From an uncultured bacterium (lineage in GTDB: Bacteria; Verrucomicrobiota; Lentisphaeria; Victivallales; UBA1829), in NCBI GenBank assembly GCA_900549045.1, contig URNE01000019.1:1-14120 (forward strand): a stretch of DNA of 14,120 nucleotides, written 5' to 3'. The translations under genes and the position numbers were made by a program. This document shows positions 1-7,029 of the stretch, one piece after another; positions within the stretch are counted from its first letter, which is position 1; each line of letters begins with the position of its first letter. Under the pieces are notes generated by a model. It was not told the origin of the DNA, did not search any database, and saw only the letters and a list, made by a program, of their open reading frames with translations.

Positions 1-138
1 GATCGCGATGACCACGACCTGCATGGCCGACATCGTAAACTCCATCCCGCCCTGAAACACGCCCATGGCGCGGTACCAGTCGGTCTTGCTGTGCTTGTAG
101 CGGTCGTTGCAGGCGAGAAACTTCTCGCGCTCGGCGTC
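1..138 (-). CDS. Partial ABC-exporter-like membrane domain (fragment, runs off left edge)
   Basis: The minus strand is open here and uses strongly C/G-ending codons, whereas the plus frame over the same bases uses rare codons such as CTT, GCT, GTA and GTT. The peptide contains AEREKF..N..Y, then a W-Y-R and a segment ending MSAMQVVVIAI. This resembles the part of ABC exporter membrane domains where the cytoplasmic helix (E..E...F...N) leads into the next membrane span, but the match is from memory and rests on about 45 residues. The reading continues past position 1, so the C-terminal part is missing. No convincing N-terminal continuation exists to the right of about 138, where the coding signal moves to the plus strand. 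Either the gene is truncated by a rearrangement or the contig is chimeric at this point. Confidence 0.4.
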
Positions 139-912
139 CTCGTGTTCGCATCGACGCGCTTCGGGGCGGAATTCTCCACCGGCTGGGCCGTCGCCTGCGC
201 CATCCTCTCCATGTTCATCTTCCAGCTCGCCGCGGCTCTCCTCATCCGCCGCGCCGTCAACGCGAGAAACCTCCAGATCCAGGCCGTCATCATGGATGTG
301 CAGAAACGCCTCGAGGCAAAACAGCAGCACTTCATCCGCCATCCGCTCGGAAGCCAGAAAATCATGATGCAGCAGCTCGAACAGGAACAGAACGCCGGAC
401 TCGAACGTGCGCTTGCCGCATGCGACATTTTCAAACCGCTCTACATTTGGAATTTCCTCCTAGCAAAACAGATCAACACCATGAAAATGGCGTTTCTTTT
501 CCAGCTCAAACGCTTCGACGACGTCGACGCCATCATGCCGAAATGTCTTTTCCTTGAGCCGCAGGCCATCTGCATGAAAATGGTCCGGCTTTACAAGAAG
601 AACAATCCCGCGCTCGACAAATTCTTCCGCAAAAAAGGCGCGACCCTCAAGAAGGACAACTGCGTGCTCCCCGCCCTGCTCTATGCATGGATTCTCCTGA
701 AACAGGGCAAGAACGACGACGCTTTCACGGTTCTCACCAACGCCAAGAAAAAGAGTGAAAATCCGGTTCTTGTCGCCAACTGGGAAGCGGTCGCAAACGG
801 CAAGATCAAACAGTTCTCCAACGCCGGACTCGGCGAAGCGTGGTATGCGCTCGGACTCGAAACGCCGAAGATGCAGCGCGTTCAGCAGCAGCCCCAGTAC
901 CGCTACCGCTGA
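91..912 (+). CDS. Membrane-anchored TPR-like protein of unknown function, probably 5'-incomplete
   Basis: This plus-strand gene ends at TGA 910-912 and has strong C/G third positions from about 124 onward. The first possible start is GTG 91, but no Shine-Dalgarno sequence precedes it or the later GTG 142 and ATG 211. The same frame stays open to the window edge with poor codon use, so the real N-terminus is probably absent. Residues 9-21 look like the remnant of one membrane span and residues 32-53 form a second, followed by RR, suggesting a cytoplasmic C-terminal part. Residues 60-110 are charged and helical. Residues 125-260 read as paired amphipathic helices of TPR type (for example LLYAWILLKQGKNDDAFTVL), a protein-interaction fold. 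The tail is Q-rich and ends YRYR. I do not recognise the family. Confidence 0.65.
   Translation: MLVAVVAGEKLLALGVLVFASTRFGAEFSTGWAVACAILSMFIFQLAAALLIRRAVNARNLQIQAVIMDVQKRLEAKQQHFIRHPLGSQKIMMQQLEQEQNAGLERALAACDIFKPLYIWNFLLAKQINTMKMAFLFQLKRFDDVDAIMPKCLFLEPQAICMKMVRLYKKNNPALDKFFRKKGATLKKDNCVLPALLYAWILLKQGKNDDAFTVLTNAKKKSENPVLVANWEAVANGKIKQFSNAGLGEAWYALGLETPKMQRVQQQPQYRYR
113..128. repeat. Palindrome at the coding-strand switch
   Basis: GCGAGAA (113-119), two bases, then TTCTCGC (122-128) form a perfect 7-bp inverted repeat. It sits where strong coding signal changes from the minus strand (left) to the plus strand (right). Short inverted repeats are common sites of template switching and foldback chimeras, but a 7-bp palindrome can also occur by chance inside coding DNA. 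Confidence 0.6.
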
Positions 913-1142
913 TCTGATCTTCATACGCAGAAAACAGCGCCGCATTCGGGAAATGGCGGTCCGCCATCCGGAACCCCGGATGAACATGATCATCCGGGTA
1001 AACGACTTTCCCCGTCGGGTCCGGCCAGACGCATTTCCCCGAACCCTTTGCGATACATCCCCGTTCCGGTACGGATCCGGAACTCCGCTTCATCATCTTT
1101 GCGGACAAGATACGTTGTCAGTTCTTTTGCAAAATCGTTCAT
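806..1142 (-). pseudogene. Small hypothetical gene, apparently frameshifted
   Basis: Reading leftward, ATG 1142 is preceded by AGGAGAG with an 8-base spacer, a clear ribosome binding site. Frame 1 gives 50 residues (start MNDFAKELTTYL, later IRTGTGMYRKGFGEMRLAGPDG) and stops at TGA 992-990. Just before the stop, removing one base in GGGGAAA (1013-1007 on the minus strand) joins it to a frame that continues plausibly with VVYPDDHVHPGFRMADRHFP and then ALFSAYEDQI. After about position 914 that second frame overlaps the convergent upstream gene and looks unnatural (SGSGTGAAAER), so the true end is probably near 913 or lies in a further shift. The family is not recognised. It could be a decayed gene, a sequencing or assembly error at a homopolymer, or a real 50-residue peptide. 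Nothing else coding is seen between 913 and 1272. Confidence 0.45.
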
Positions 1143-1208
1143 CACGATAACTCTCCTGTGTGATTGGTGATTTCCCGGACGATACGGTCAAGCGTTTTCC
1201 GGAACTTT

Positions 1209-1248
1209 AAAAAGAAAAAACGCGAACCCGGGGAAAAGCGGATTCGCG
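1209..1248 (-). terminator. Intrinsic terminator of the glycan-use operon
   Basis: On the minus strand, CGCGAA..CCG (1248 downward) pairs with CGG..TTCGCG (ending at 1221), and the hairpin is followed at once by TTTTTTCTTTTT (1220-1209). It lies 25 bases after the kinase stop codon and closes the leftward operon. There is no comparable T-run on the plus side, so it is read as one-directional. Confidence 0.85.
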
Positions 1249-1272
1249 TAAAAATGTTTTTCCGGAGAAAAA

Positions 1273-2364
1273 TCAGCGGTCGACGCGTGCGCCGGCTCCG
1301 CCGACAAGCTTCTCAACCTCTTTGAGGGTCGCCATGCTGGTGTCGCCGGGCGTGGTCATTGCGAGCGCACCGTGCACGGCGCCGTAGTTCACGGCAAGCG
1401 CGGGATCATCCTTCTCCATCAGGCCGTAAATCAGCCCGGAGGCGAAGCTGTCGCCGCCGCCGACGCGGTCGAGGATCTCAAGACCGTTGCGCTGAACCGC
1501 CTGATAGAATTCGCCGCCGTGCCAGAGGATCGCGCCCCAGTCGTTCACCGTTGCGGTTTTCACCGTGCGGAGCGTGGTTGCGACCGCCTTGAAGTTCGGA
1601 TACTTGGCGACAACCTGGGCGATCATCTTCTTGAATCCTTCCACGGGAAGCGTGGTGAGCTTTTCATCCGCGCCCGCGACTTCAAAGCCGAGACATGCGG
1701 TGAAGTCCTCTTCGTTGCCGATCATCACATCGACGTATTTTGCAATTTCCTTGTTGACTTCCTGCGCGCGCTCCTTGCCGCCGATGCCCTTCCAGAGAGA
1801 GGGACGGTAGTTGAGGTCGTAGCTGGTCATGGTTCCGTACTTCTTCGCGGCCTTGAGCGCTTCGATCACAACGCCGGGAGTCGTGTCGGAAAGAGCGGCG
1901 AAGATTCCGCCGGTATGGAGCCAGCGGGCGCCGAGCTTGCCGAAAATGAAATCCCAGTCGATATCGCCTTCCTTGAGCTGCGAAACGGCGGTGTTGCCGC
2001 GGTCGGAACAGCCGACTGCGCCGCGCACGCCGAAGCCGCGCTCGGTGAAGTTCAGTCCGTTGCGGACGGAGCGTCCGATGCCGTCATAGGGAACCCACTT
2101 GATGAGAGAGGCGTCGACGCCGCCCTGAAGAATGAAGTCCTCGACGAGGCGTCCGACCGGGTTGTCGGCGAACGCGGTCACAACGGCCGCGCGTTTGCCG
2201 AAGCAGCGGCGGAGTCCGCGCGCCACATTGTATTCCCCGCCGCCTTCCCAGACGCGGAAAGTGCGGGTTGTGTGAATGCGTCCCTCGCCGGGATCAAGAC
2301 GGAGCATGACTTCGCCGAGGGAGATGATGTCGTAACGGCAGGAATCGGGGGATTTGGTCTGCAT
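1273..2364 (-). CDS. kdgK: 2-dehydro-3-deoxygluconate (KDG) kinase, PfkB family
   Basis: The protein phosphorylates KDG with ATP to give KDPG in the cytoplasm, the step before KDPG aldolase. It is 363 residues, slightly longer than the roughly 310-340 usual for the family. Family marks seen: GEVMLRL near residue 17, the substrate-binding glycine-rich stretch GGGEYNVARGL at 41-51, SYDLNYRPSLW at 181-191 (the KDG-kinase form of D.N.R..LW), and the PfkB signature DRVGGGDSFASG at 299-310 with catalytic Asp305. The ATG at 2364 has AGGA eight bases upstream, and that ribosome site overlaps the stop codon of the aldolase gene, so translation is probably coupled. It is the last gene before the terminator at 1209-1248. 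Another PfkB sugar kinase specificity is possible, but the neighbouring aldolase makes KDG the likely substrate. Confidence 0.88.
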   Translation of the reverse strand: MQTKSPDSCRYDIISLGEVMLRLDPGEGRIHTTRTFRVWEGGGEYNVARGLRRCFGKRAAVVTAFADNPVGRLVEDFILQGGVDASLIKWVPYDGIGRSVRNGLNFTERGFGVRGAVGCSDRGNTAVSQLKEGDIDWDFIFGKLGARWLHTGGIFAALSDTTPGVVIEALKAAKKYGTMTSYDLNYRPSLWKGIGGKERAQEVNKEIAKYVDVMIGNEEDFTACLGFEVAGADEKLTTLPVEGFKKMIAQVVAKYPNFKAVATTLRTVKTATVNDWGAILWHGGEFYQAVQRNGLEILDRVGGGDSFASGLIYGLMEKDDPALAVNYGAVHGALAMTTPGDTSMATLKEVEKLVGGAGARVDR

Positions 2365-2375
2365 GATTCAGTTCC

Positions 2376-2987
2376 TCACTTCTTGATATACTTGGCTGCG
2401 ATGGCGACCGCCTGGCGGATGGTTTCATCGTCGCACTTGTTCAGCCAGGTTCCGCCGACGGCGGCGACTTCCGGAATCTGAAGGTAGGATTCGACATTGA
2501 CGGGTTTCACTCCGCCGGTCGGCATGAACTTCACTCCGAGGTGCTTGTACGGGGCGATGATGGATTTGAGCATCGGGATGCCGCCGCAGGCTTCCGCGGG
2601 GAAGAATTTGAGCATCCGGCAGCCGAACTCCATCGCCTGCTCCACTTCGCTCGGCGTGCAGACCGCGGGGAAGAAATCGAGATTGCATTTGACCGCTTCC
2701 GCAACGACCTTCGGGTTGAAGCCCGGAGCGACGGCGAATTTCGCGCCCGCATCGAACGCGCGGTGAAGATCGGTAATGTTCAAAACCGTTCCCGCGCCGA
2801 CGTACATTTCGGGGAAACGTTTGGAAACTTCGCGGATCACCGATTCGGCCGCCGCCGTGCGGAAGGTGATTTCCGCAGCAGGAAGACCGTTTTTGCAGAG
2901 CTGTTCGCAGACCGCAAGACCTTCATCAAGCGTGTTCAGGACAAGAACCGGAACAATTTTGATTTTTTCAAGCTGTTCAGAGAGCAT
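2376..2987 (-). CDS. eda: 2-dehydro-3-deoxyphosphogluconate (KDPG) aldolase
   Basis: This class I aldolase cleaves KDPG to pyruvate and glyceraldehyde-3-phosphate. At 203 residues it has the usual length (about 200-215). Visible active-site elements: AAEITFRT at 37-44 (Glu39 as general base, Arg43 for phosphate or carboxylate binding), GAGTV at 64-68, the Schiff-base lysine in MLKFFPAE (Lys127), MPTGG at 155-159 and GGTWL at 178-182. The start ATG 2987 has AAGGA eight bases upstream. It sits 68 bases after the hydrolase stop, a gap holding a small stem-loop, and 11 bases before the kinase. With the kinase it forms the lower branch of uronate or Entner-Doudoroff catabolism. Some family members also accept 2-keto-4-hydroxyglutarate or KDPGal. 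Confidence 0.92.
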   Translation of the reverse strand: MLSEQLEKIKIVPVLVLNTLDEGLAVCEQLCKNGLPAAEITFRTAAAESVIREVSKRFPEMYVGAGTVLNITDLHRAFDAGAKFAVAPGFNPKVVAEAVKCNLDFFPAVCTPSEVEQAMEFGCRMLKFFPAEACGGIPMLKSIIAPYKHLGVKFMPTGGVKPVNVESYLQIPEVAAVGGTWLNKCDDETIRQAVAIAAKYIKK

Positions 2988-3007
2988 GACTGTTTTCCTT
3001 TCTGTAA

Positions 3008-3029
3008 AAATTGCTCACGATGGCAATTT
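3008..3029 (-). other. Intercistronic stem-loop between hydrolase B and eda
   Basis: AAATTGC (3008-3014) and GCAATTT (3023-3029) form a 7-bp stem with an 8-base loop. Read on the minus strand, the stem is followed by extra T residues (GCAATTTTTAC). It is A/T-rich and weak as a terminator. It could act as a partial attenuator or as an mRNA processing or stabilising hairpin, separating a large secreted-enzyme message from the metabolic genes. Confidence 0.4.
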
Positions 3030-3055
3030 ACTGTATGAACACGAAAAAAGCAAGC

Positions 3056-6000
3056 TCACTTCCGCAAAATGTTCCCGGAATGTTCCTGTTTTGTCAGCTC
3101 ATAGGAGAATACCGCGCCGGACGGCTGGAAAACATTCAGCTTCGCCGCAAGCGAACCGCCCTTCCGGACAAGCGGAATTTCGTTGAGACGCTTTCCCGCC
3201 ATATCCACCGCAAACAGACGGTATTTCTCTTCCGGGTCGACGTTCAGCTCGATATCCGCTTCGCCGCGTGCGGCAAGGAACGGCGGAACGCCCCAGCTCT
3301 CCATTTTCCGACAGTCCTTCGCGGAAAAACGCATCCGGCTCGCCGCGCTGTCGGTCAGATGCATCAGCAGAACGCGGGCCGACTCCGCAAGCGGCTTTCC
3401 GTCCAGAGAAAACGCTCCGAACACGCCGTGCCCTTTCCGGTTTTCCACACGCAGGAACTTTCCGCTGCCGCGCGATCCGGCGGGGAGAACAAACGCTTCG
3501 ACCTTCGGAGTCACGGCCCGCAAAGTTCCGCGCTCCGGCGTCAGTTCCAACGCTCCGCCGGCCGAACGGAACGTTCCGTCCGGAGCCAGCACCGCAAGAC
3601 GTTTCCGCAGGACGGGACGGCTGGAGGAGAGCAATTCGCCCTTCACTCCGTTTTCCGATGCGGCAAAACCGCCGACAGGACCGAGCAATCCGAACCTTTC
3701 GTATTCCGCGGGGAAGAGTTCTTCAAACGGAATCTGTTTTTTCTCCTCCACGGCAAACCAGAACTCCGGACCAGGCATCGAGTCGAAGCCGCCGTCGAAG
3801 AACAACGCCGCGCCCAGCGCGTGCGAACAGAGCTTCACCGGATCCGTCGCGAGATCGAAAAAACCATCCGTGCGGCGTCCGTACTGATACTTCTCCGTTC
3901 CGTGCGTGTAGGCGAACTGGAACAGACCGTCCCATCGCTGAAGCGCGCCGTATGCGCCGAACAGAACCGCGGCTTCCGCGCGGAATGGATTCGGGCGTCC
4001 GGTATCATACTCCGTCACCATGAACGGCTTGCCGAGCAGACGGCTCGGAAAGAGCCGCGCCGGGCTTTCCGCAAAACGGGAAATTGCGGAAGCGTTCTGC
4101 GAAAGAACCGGAAGCTCCCACGCCTTCCCCGCGAATTCGGGATGATTGTAATAATGATGATTTTCGACGAAATCGTACATCATCCGCATCTGCGCAAGTT
4201 TCGGACCCACGCCCATGTTCTGATCCGAAAGCGGCTTTTCACAGCCGAGTCCGCGCACGAATTCCTTCATCTGCGCATACCGGCGGTTGTAAAGACGCGT
4301 CAGGAACTCCTCGTACGCAAGATTCCGTTCAGCTCCGGCGGGGAGAACGCGTCCGGATTTTGCAAGCTCCGCCTCAAACGCCTTGCGGTAGAGCTTGCGG
4401 CAGGCGTCGTTGCACTGATGCTTCGGGAAAATGTTGTCCTCGTTGACCAGACCGAGGCTGATCAGCGCGGGATCGTCCTTCACCGCAAATTTCGTGTACG
4501 GGTTCACATGATTCAGAAAATTCGCCGCGGCAACGCGGAAGTTTTCAAACACGTCGTCGCGCAGGAAAAAGAGCGCCTTGTAAACGTCGAAATCGGTAAG
4601 ACGCCTGTCGATGCCCTTGAGTTCGCCGGCCGGGATGCGGCGCGAAACGAACAGATCGGTCTGCCAGTAAATCCCGCGCCTGGCAAGCGCGGATATGAAA
4701 TAATCAAGCTGCTCCATCCGCTCCGGATTGAGCTTTGTGGAATCGTGCGGATCCGCGATCAGCGAATCATGATGATGAATGCGCACGGCGTTGAACCCGT
4801 GACGCGCCAGGCGGTCCGCCAGGCGGTCCGCCCACTCTTTCGAAACGAACGGAGCCTGCGAACAGATATTGGTCCCGTAGAACCGCGCGGGAACGCCGGG
4901 ACGGTCGCGGAACTCGAAGCGGCCGTTGCGGACCACGACCGGACCGTACTTGCCCGCGGGAGCGTCCAGCCGGAACGAGAAGTCCAGCGCGCCGCCGGCA
5001 ACCGGATCTTTGATGAAGTTCAGAACTTTCCACTCTTTGCCGGGAACGACGTAGTGCGGAACCGATGCGATGCGCGGCGCGGCGAAGTCACTCACCGAAG
5101 CGGCGACTATTCCCCAAATGGCGTTCCCCGCGGATTCAAACGCGATCCGCGCGAGCGGTTTCGGCTGAAGCGGGAACTGCGAACGGTAAAGCCCGACAAA
5201 CGAACTGCGGTTCTCTCCCGTCCAGACGACGTCGCCGTTCGGAACGTCGGAAGGCTGCCACCAGTTCCCCGCATCGCGGCCGTTCCGCAAATCAAAACGG
5301 TCGGACGAACCGTCGCGGTAAGTCACCGTCACCGTGCCGAGTTCCGCGCCGCCGGACTGCCAGGCGAGCGAGTGAAGCAGATAGAGCCGTCTGCCGCGGA
5401 CGTTTCCCGCAATCTCCGTCTCCGCCTTCGCGGGGAAATCCGGACGGCGGCGGCCGCGCAGCATGATGCAGCTCTTCTCCCCCTCGCCGACGGTGAAGCG
5501 GACACCGTTGAAAAGACGGGTTCCGGGCTTGAGCATCCGAAGGTCGTTGTCGGGTCCCTGATCGGTCCATCCCCCCTTGCCGTCGTTCGGGACGTCGTCG
5601 CGCAAACTCATGTTCATGGCGGCGGAAAGATCAAGCGGCGTGCTTTCGGGCGTTTCGCGGCGAAGCCGGATCGCAGCGCCGGCGGGGAACGGCTTCTCCG
5701 TTTCGCGGACAAGCGAAATGCGGATTTCAAACGTCGAACCGTTTTTGTAGCAGCGGTTGTCCTGAATCAGAATCTGGAGTCCGCCGGAAAGCACCCAGCT
5801 TCCCGTGCGGTCGGTCAGACGCAAATCTTTGCAGTAGCCGCTGAACAGACGCGGCTTTTTCTCCGCGTCCGGCTTGACGGGAAGGAGAATCTCCCTGCCG
5901 CCCGCAACGATGGTGCGTCCCCGCCATTCATCGGCGGGAAGCTGGAGATCGAGCACGCCTGAACGGAGCGGGGTTTCCGAATCGAACGATGCGCGGAAGG

Positions 6001-6289
6001 AGTAACGCCAGTTCCGTTCATCAAGCTTTGCGAGTTCCCCGAGCGAAATGCCAGGAGGACAATCCGGCAGACGCAGTTCGATCTTTGCGCGCTCCTGATT
6101 AAGTTCGACGGGGTGAAAGAACCGCCGTTCGGGACCGCCCTGGCGGTAACCGCGCCACTTCGGAGTGAAGACGACGAATTCAAGTTTATGCTCGCCGAAC
6201 CGCAAAGTCCCCGTGCGGTCGAACAGAACGTTTTCCGCGAAAACCGCAACGGAGGAAACGAGAAGCGGAAGAATCCATTTCAGCTTCAT
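3056..6289 (-). CDS. Secreted clan GH-A-like glycoside hydrolase B (1077 aa)
   Basis: A signal peptide is visible (MKLKW, hydrophobic to about residue 17, cut after VFA at 18). Residues 30-210 are beta-rich. Residues 215-415 form a conserved sandwich-like module with DGKGGWTDQGPDNDLR (236-251), probably carbohydrate-binding. Residues 460-830 are a (beta/alpha)8 barrel of cellulase/GH5-like type: RFYGTN at 469-474, VRIHHHD at 502-508, then NPYT and DDPALI leading to VNED with acid/base Glu617, and FMVTEYD with nucleophile Glu760. A C-terminal beta domain follows (845-1077). The start ATG 6289 has GGAGG seven bases upstream, embedded in the last codons of pseudopilin B, whose stop is two bases before, so the two are translationally coupled. 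It is a paralogue of hydrolase A. The exact GH family and substrate cannot be read; the operon suggests a uronate-containing glycan. Confidence 0.8.
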   Translation of the reverse strand: MKLKWILPLLVSSVAVFAENVLFDRTGTLRFGEHKLEFVVFTPKWRGYRQGGPERRFFHPVELNQERAKIELRLPDCPPGISLGELAKLDERNWRYSFRASFDSETPLRSGVLDLQLPADEWRGRTIVAGGREILLPVKPDAEKKPRLFSGYCKDLRLTDRTGSWVLSGGLQILIQDNRCYKNGSTFEIRISLVRETEKPFPAGAAIRLRRETPESTPLDLSAAMNMSLRDDVPNDGKGGWTDQGPDNDLRMLKPGTRLFNGVRFTVGEGEKSCIMLRGRRRPDFPAKAETEIAGNVRGRRLYLLHSLAWQSGGAELGTVTVTYRDGSSDRFDLRNGRDAGNWWQPSDVPNGDVVWTGENRSSFVGLYRSQFPLQPKPLARIAFESAGNAIWGIVAASVSDFAAPRIASVPHYVVPGKEWKVLNFIKDPVAGGALDFSFRLDAPAGKYGPVVVRNGRFEFRDRPGVPARFYGTNICSQAPFVSKEWADRLADRLARHGFNAVRIHHHDSLIADPHDSTKLNPERMEQLDYFISALARRGIYWQTDLFVSRRIPAGELKGIDRRLTDFDVYKALFFLRDDVFENFRVAAANFLNHVNPYTKFAVKDDPALISLGLVNEDNIFPKHQCNDACRKLYRKAFEAELAKSGRVLPAGAERNLAYEEFLTRLYNRRYAQMKEFVRGLGCEKPLSDQNMGVGPKLAQMRMMYDFVENHHYYNHPEFAGKAWELPVLSQNASAISRFAESPARLFPSRLLGKPFMVTEYDTGRPNPFRAEAAVLFGAYGALQRWDGLFQFAYTHGTEKYQYGRRTDGFFDLATDPVKLCSHALGAALFFDGGFDSMPGPEFWFAVEEKKQIPFEELFPAEYERFGLLGPVGGFAASENGVKGELLSSSRPVLRKRLAVLAPDGTFRSAGGALELTPERGTLRAVTPKVEAFVLPAGSRGSGKFLRVENRKGHGVFGAFSLDGKPLAESARVLLMHLTDSAASRMRFSAKDCRKMESWGVPPFLAARGEADIELNVDPEEKYRLFAVDMAGKRLNEIPLVRKGGSLAAKLNVFQPSGAVFSYELTKQEHSGNILRK
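3171..3200. repeat. 30-bp exact direct repeat, copy 1 (in hydrolase B)
   Basis: These 30 bases match 7121-7150 exactly and encode the same GKRLNEIPLV segment near the C-terminus of both hydrolases. The spacing of 3950 bp equals one [pseudopilin + hydrolase] unit, which supports tandem duplication and offers a site for recombination that would delete or amplify a unit. Confidence 0.85.
4806..4832. repeat. Short tandem repeat inside hydrolase B
   Basis: The 12-bp unit GCCAGGCGGTCC occurs twice in tandem, followed by a further GCC. It encodes the repeated ADRLADRLA in the helix after the first strand of the barrel. Hydrolase A has the diverged form AERFADRMA here, so the pattern fits local codon homogeneity rather than a functional repeat. 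Confidence 0.7.
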
Positions 6290-6291
6290 GA

Positions 6292-7017
6292 TCAGTCCTC
6301 CGGCTTCCAGTTCTTGTCGGATTCAAGAATGAACTTGTAGAAGAAATCGCTGCCCTGTTTCCCGACAACCGGAGTGCGGACAGTCGCGGCATGAAGATCG
6401 GTGTAGACGACGTTGCAGTCGTGCAGTCTGTTGTGCCGCGCGAACGGAACGCCGAACCCGTTGGTCTGCCGGGTGTTGGTCACGCGGATATGTCCCTCGC
6501 TGGATGTATCGGGAGCCTCTACGTTGCATTTGACCGTTTCCGCAATCAGGACTTTCTGCGACGCGCGCTTCACCTGCGAGAGTTTGTACGTATCCGTCAC
6601 AGATTTCTGATATGCCCAGTTCATTCCGAACACAATATTCTGCCAGAGCCACCAGTTCAGGGTTTTGTGGTTCGCAAGCGGTTTGAACGTATCCGTTGTG
6701 ACGGAGGGACAGACGAGCAGTTTGGAATCCATCATTTTGTTCAGAACCAGCGTCTTCGCCCAGCCGGTCTGCCCGGCGTCGTTGTTGGACTTGTTGTGCC
6801 AGACAATCGGGAAATGTTCATCGTAATCGTTCTGGTACATGGAAACGCTGAGCCCCATCTGACGGCTGGCGTTCGCGCATTGAATGGTTCTCGCCTTTTC
6901 CCGTGCGGAATTCAGCGCGGGAAGAAGCAGCCCTGCGAGGATGGCAATCACGGCAATTACCACGAGGAGCTCCACAAGGGTAAACCCTGTACGGATCTTC
7001 TTTTTGCAACGGTTCAT
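6292..7017 (-). CDS. Pseudopilin-like protein B (prepilin-type N-terminal cleavage/methylation domain)
   Basis: The leader MNRCKKKIRTG is basic and followed by the type IV pilin/type II secretion pseudopilin motif G|FTLVELLVVIAVIAILAGLLLPAL, with cleavage after Gly11 and the conserved Glu at mature position 5. Its maturation needs a PilD-type peptidase, which is not in this window. The globular part (residues 40-241) has a LLVCPS motif near 96 and a C-terminal RHNRLHDCNVVYTDLHAATV, a variant of the RH...N..F.DGH pattern typical of such proteins in Lentisphaerota and Planctomycetota. ATG 7017 has AGGA seven bases upstream, 12 bases after the hydrolase A stop. It is two bases ahead of hydrolase B. 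A role in presenting, exporting or retaining the paired enzyme, or in binding glycan, is an inference from that pairing. Confidence 0.85.
   Translation of the reverse strand: MNRCKKKIRTGFTLVELLVVIAVIAILAGLLLPALNSAREKARTIQCANASRQMGLSVSMYQNDYDEHFPIVWHNKSNNDAGQTGWAKTLVLNKMMDSKLLVCPSVTTDTFKPLANHKTLNWWLWQNIVFGMNWAYQKSVTDTYKLSQVKRASQKVLIAETVKCNVEAPDTSSEGHIRVTNTRQTNGFGVPFARHNRLHDCNVVYTDLHAATVRTPVVGKQGSDFFYKFILESDKNWKPED
6965..6981. repeat. 17-bp direct repeat in pseudopilin leader, copy 1
   Basis: AGGAGCTCCACAAGGGT is identical to 11083-11099 and encodes the TLVELL core of both pilin signal helices. It shows nucleotide-level kinship of the two pilin genes at the leader, although their globular domains are highly diverged. 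Confidence 0.8.
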
Positions 7018-7029
7018 TTTGTTCCTTTC

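Noticed and set aside
460..993. A 177-codon minus-strand frame opposite the TPR-like gene
   Set aside because: The plus-strand frame has the better codon use and coherent membrane and helix pattern; this one has no start signal.
1143..1208. TTGACC in front of the small frameshifted gene as a -35 box
   Set aside because: At 17-base spacing the -10 position reads ACCAAT, only half matching, so the promoter is not convincing.
1372..2481. A 369-codon plus-strand frame across kdgK and eda
   Set aside because: It crosses the boundary of two well-supported opposite-strand genes and has no recognisable motif or ribosome site.
3011..5962. A 983-codon open frame on the plus strand opposite hydrolase B
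   Set aside because: It is antisense to a gene with signal peptide, conserved domains, a paralogue and a ribosome site. Its translation is R/A/E/V-rich low-complexity text without domains. High C/G at third codon positions removes stop codons from the complementary frame.
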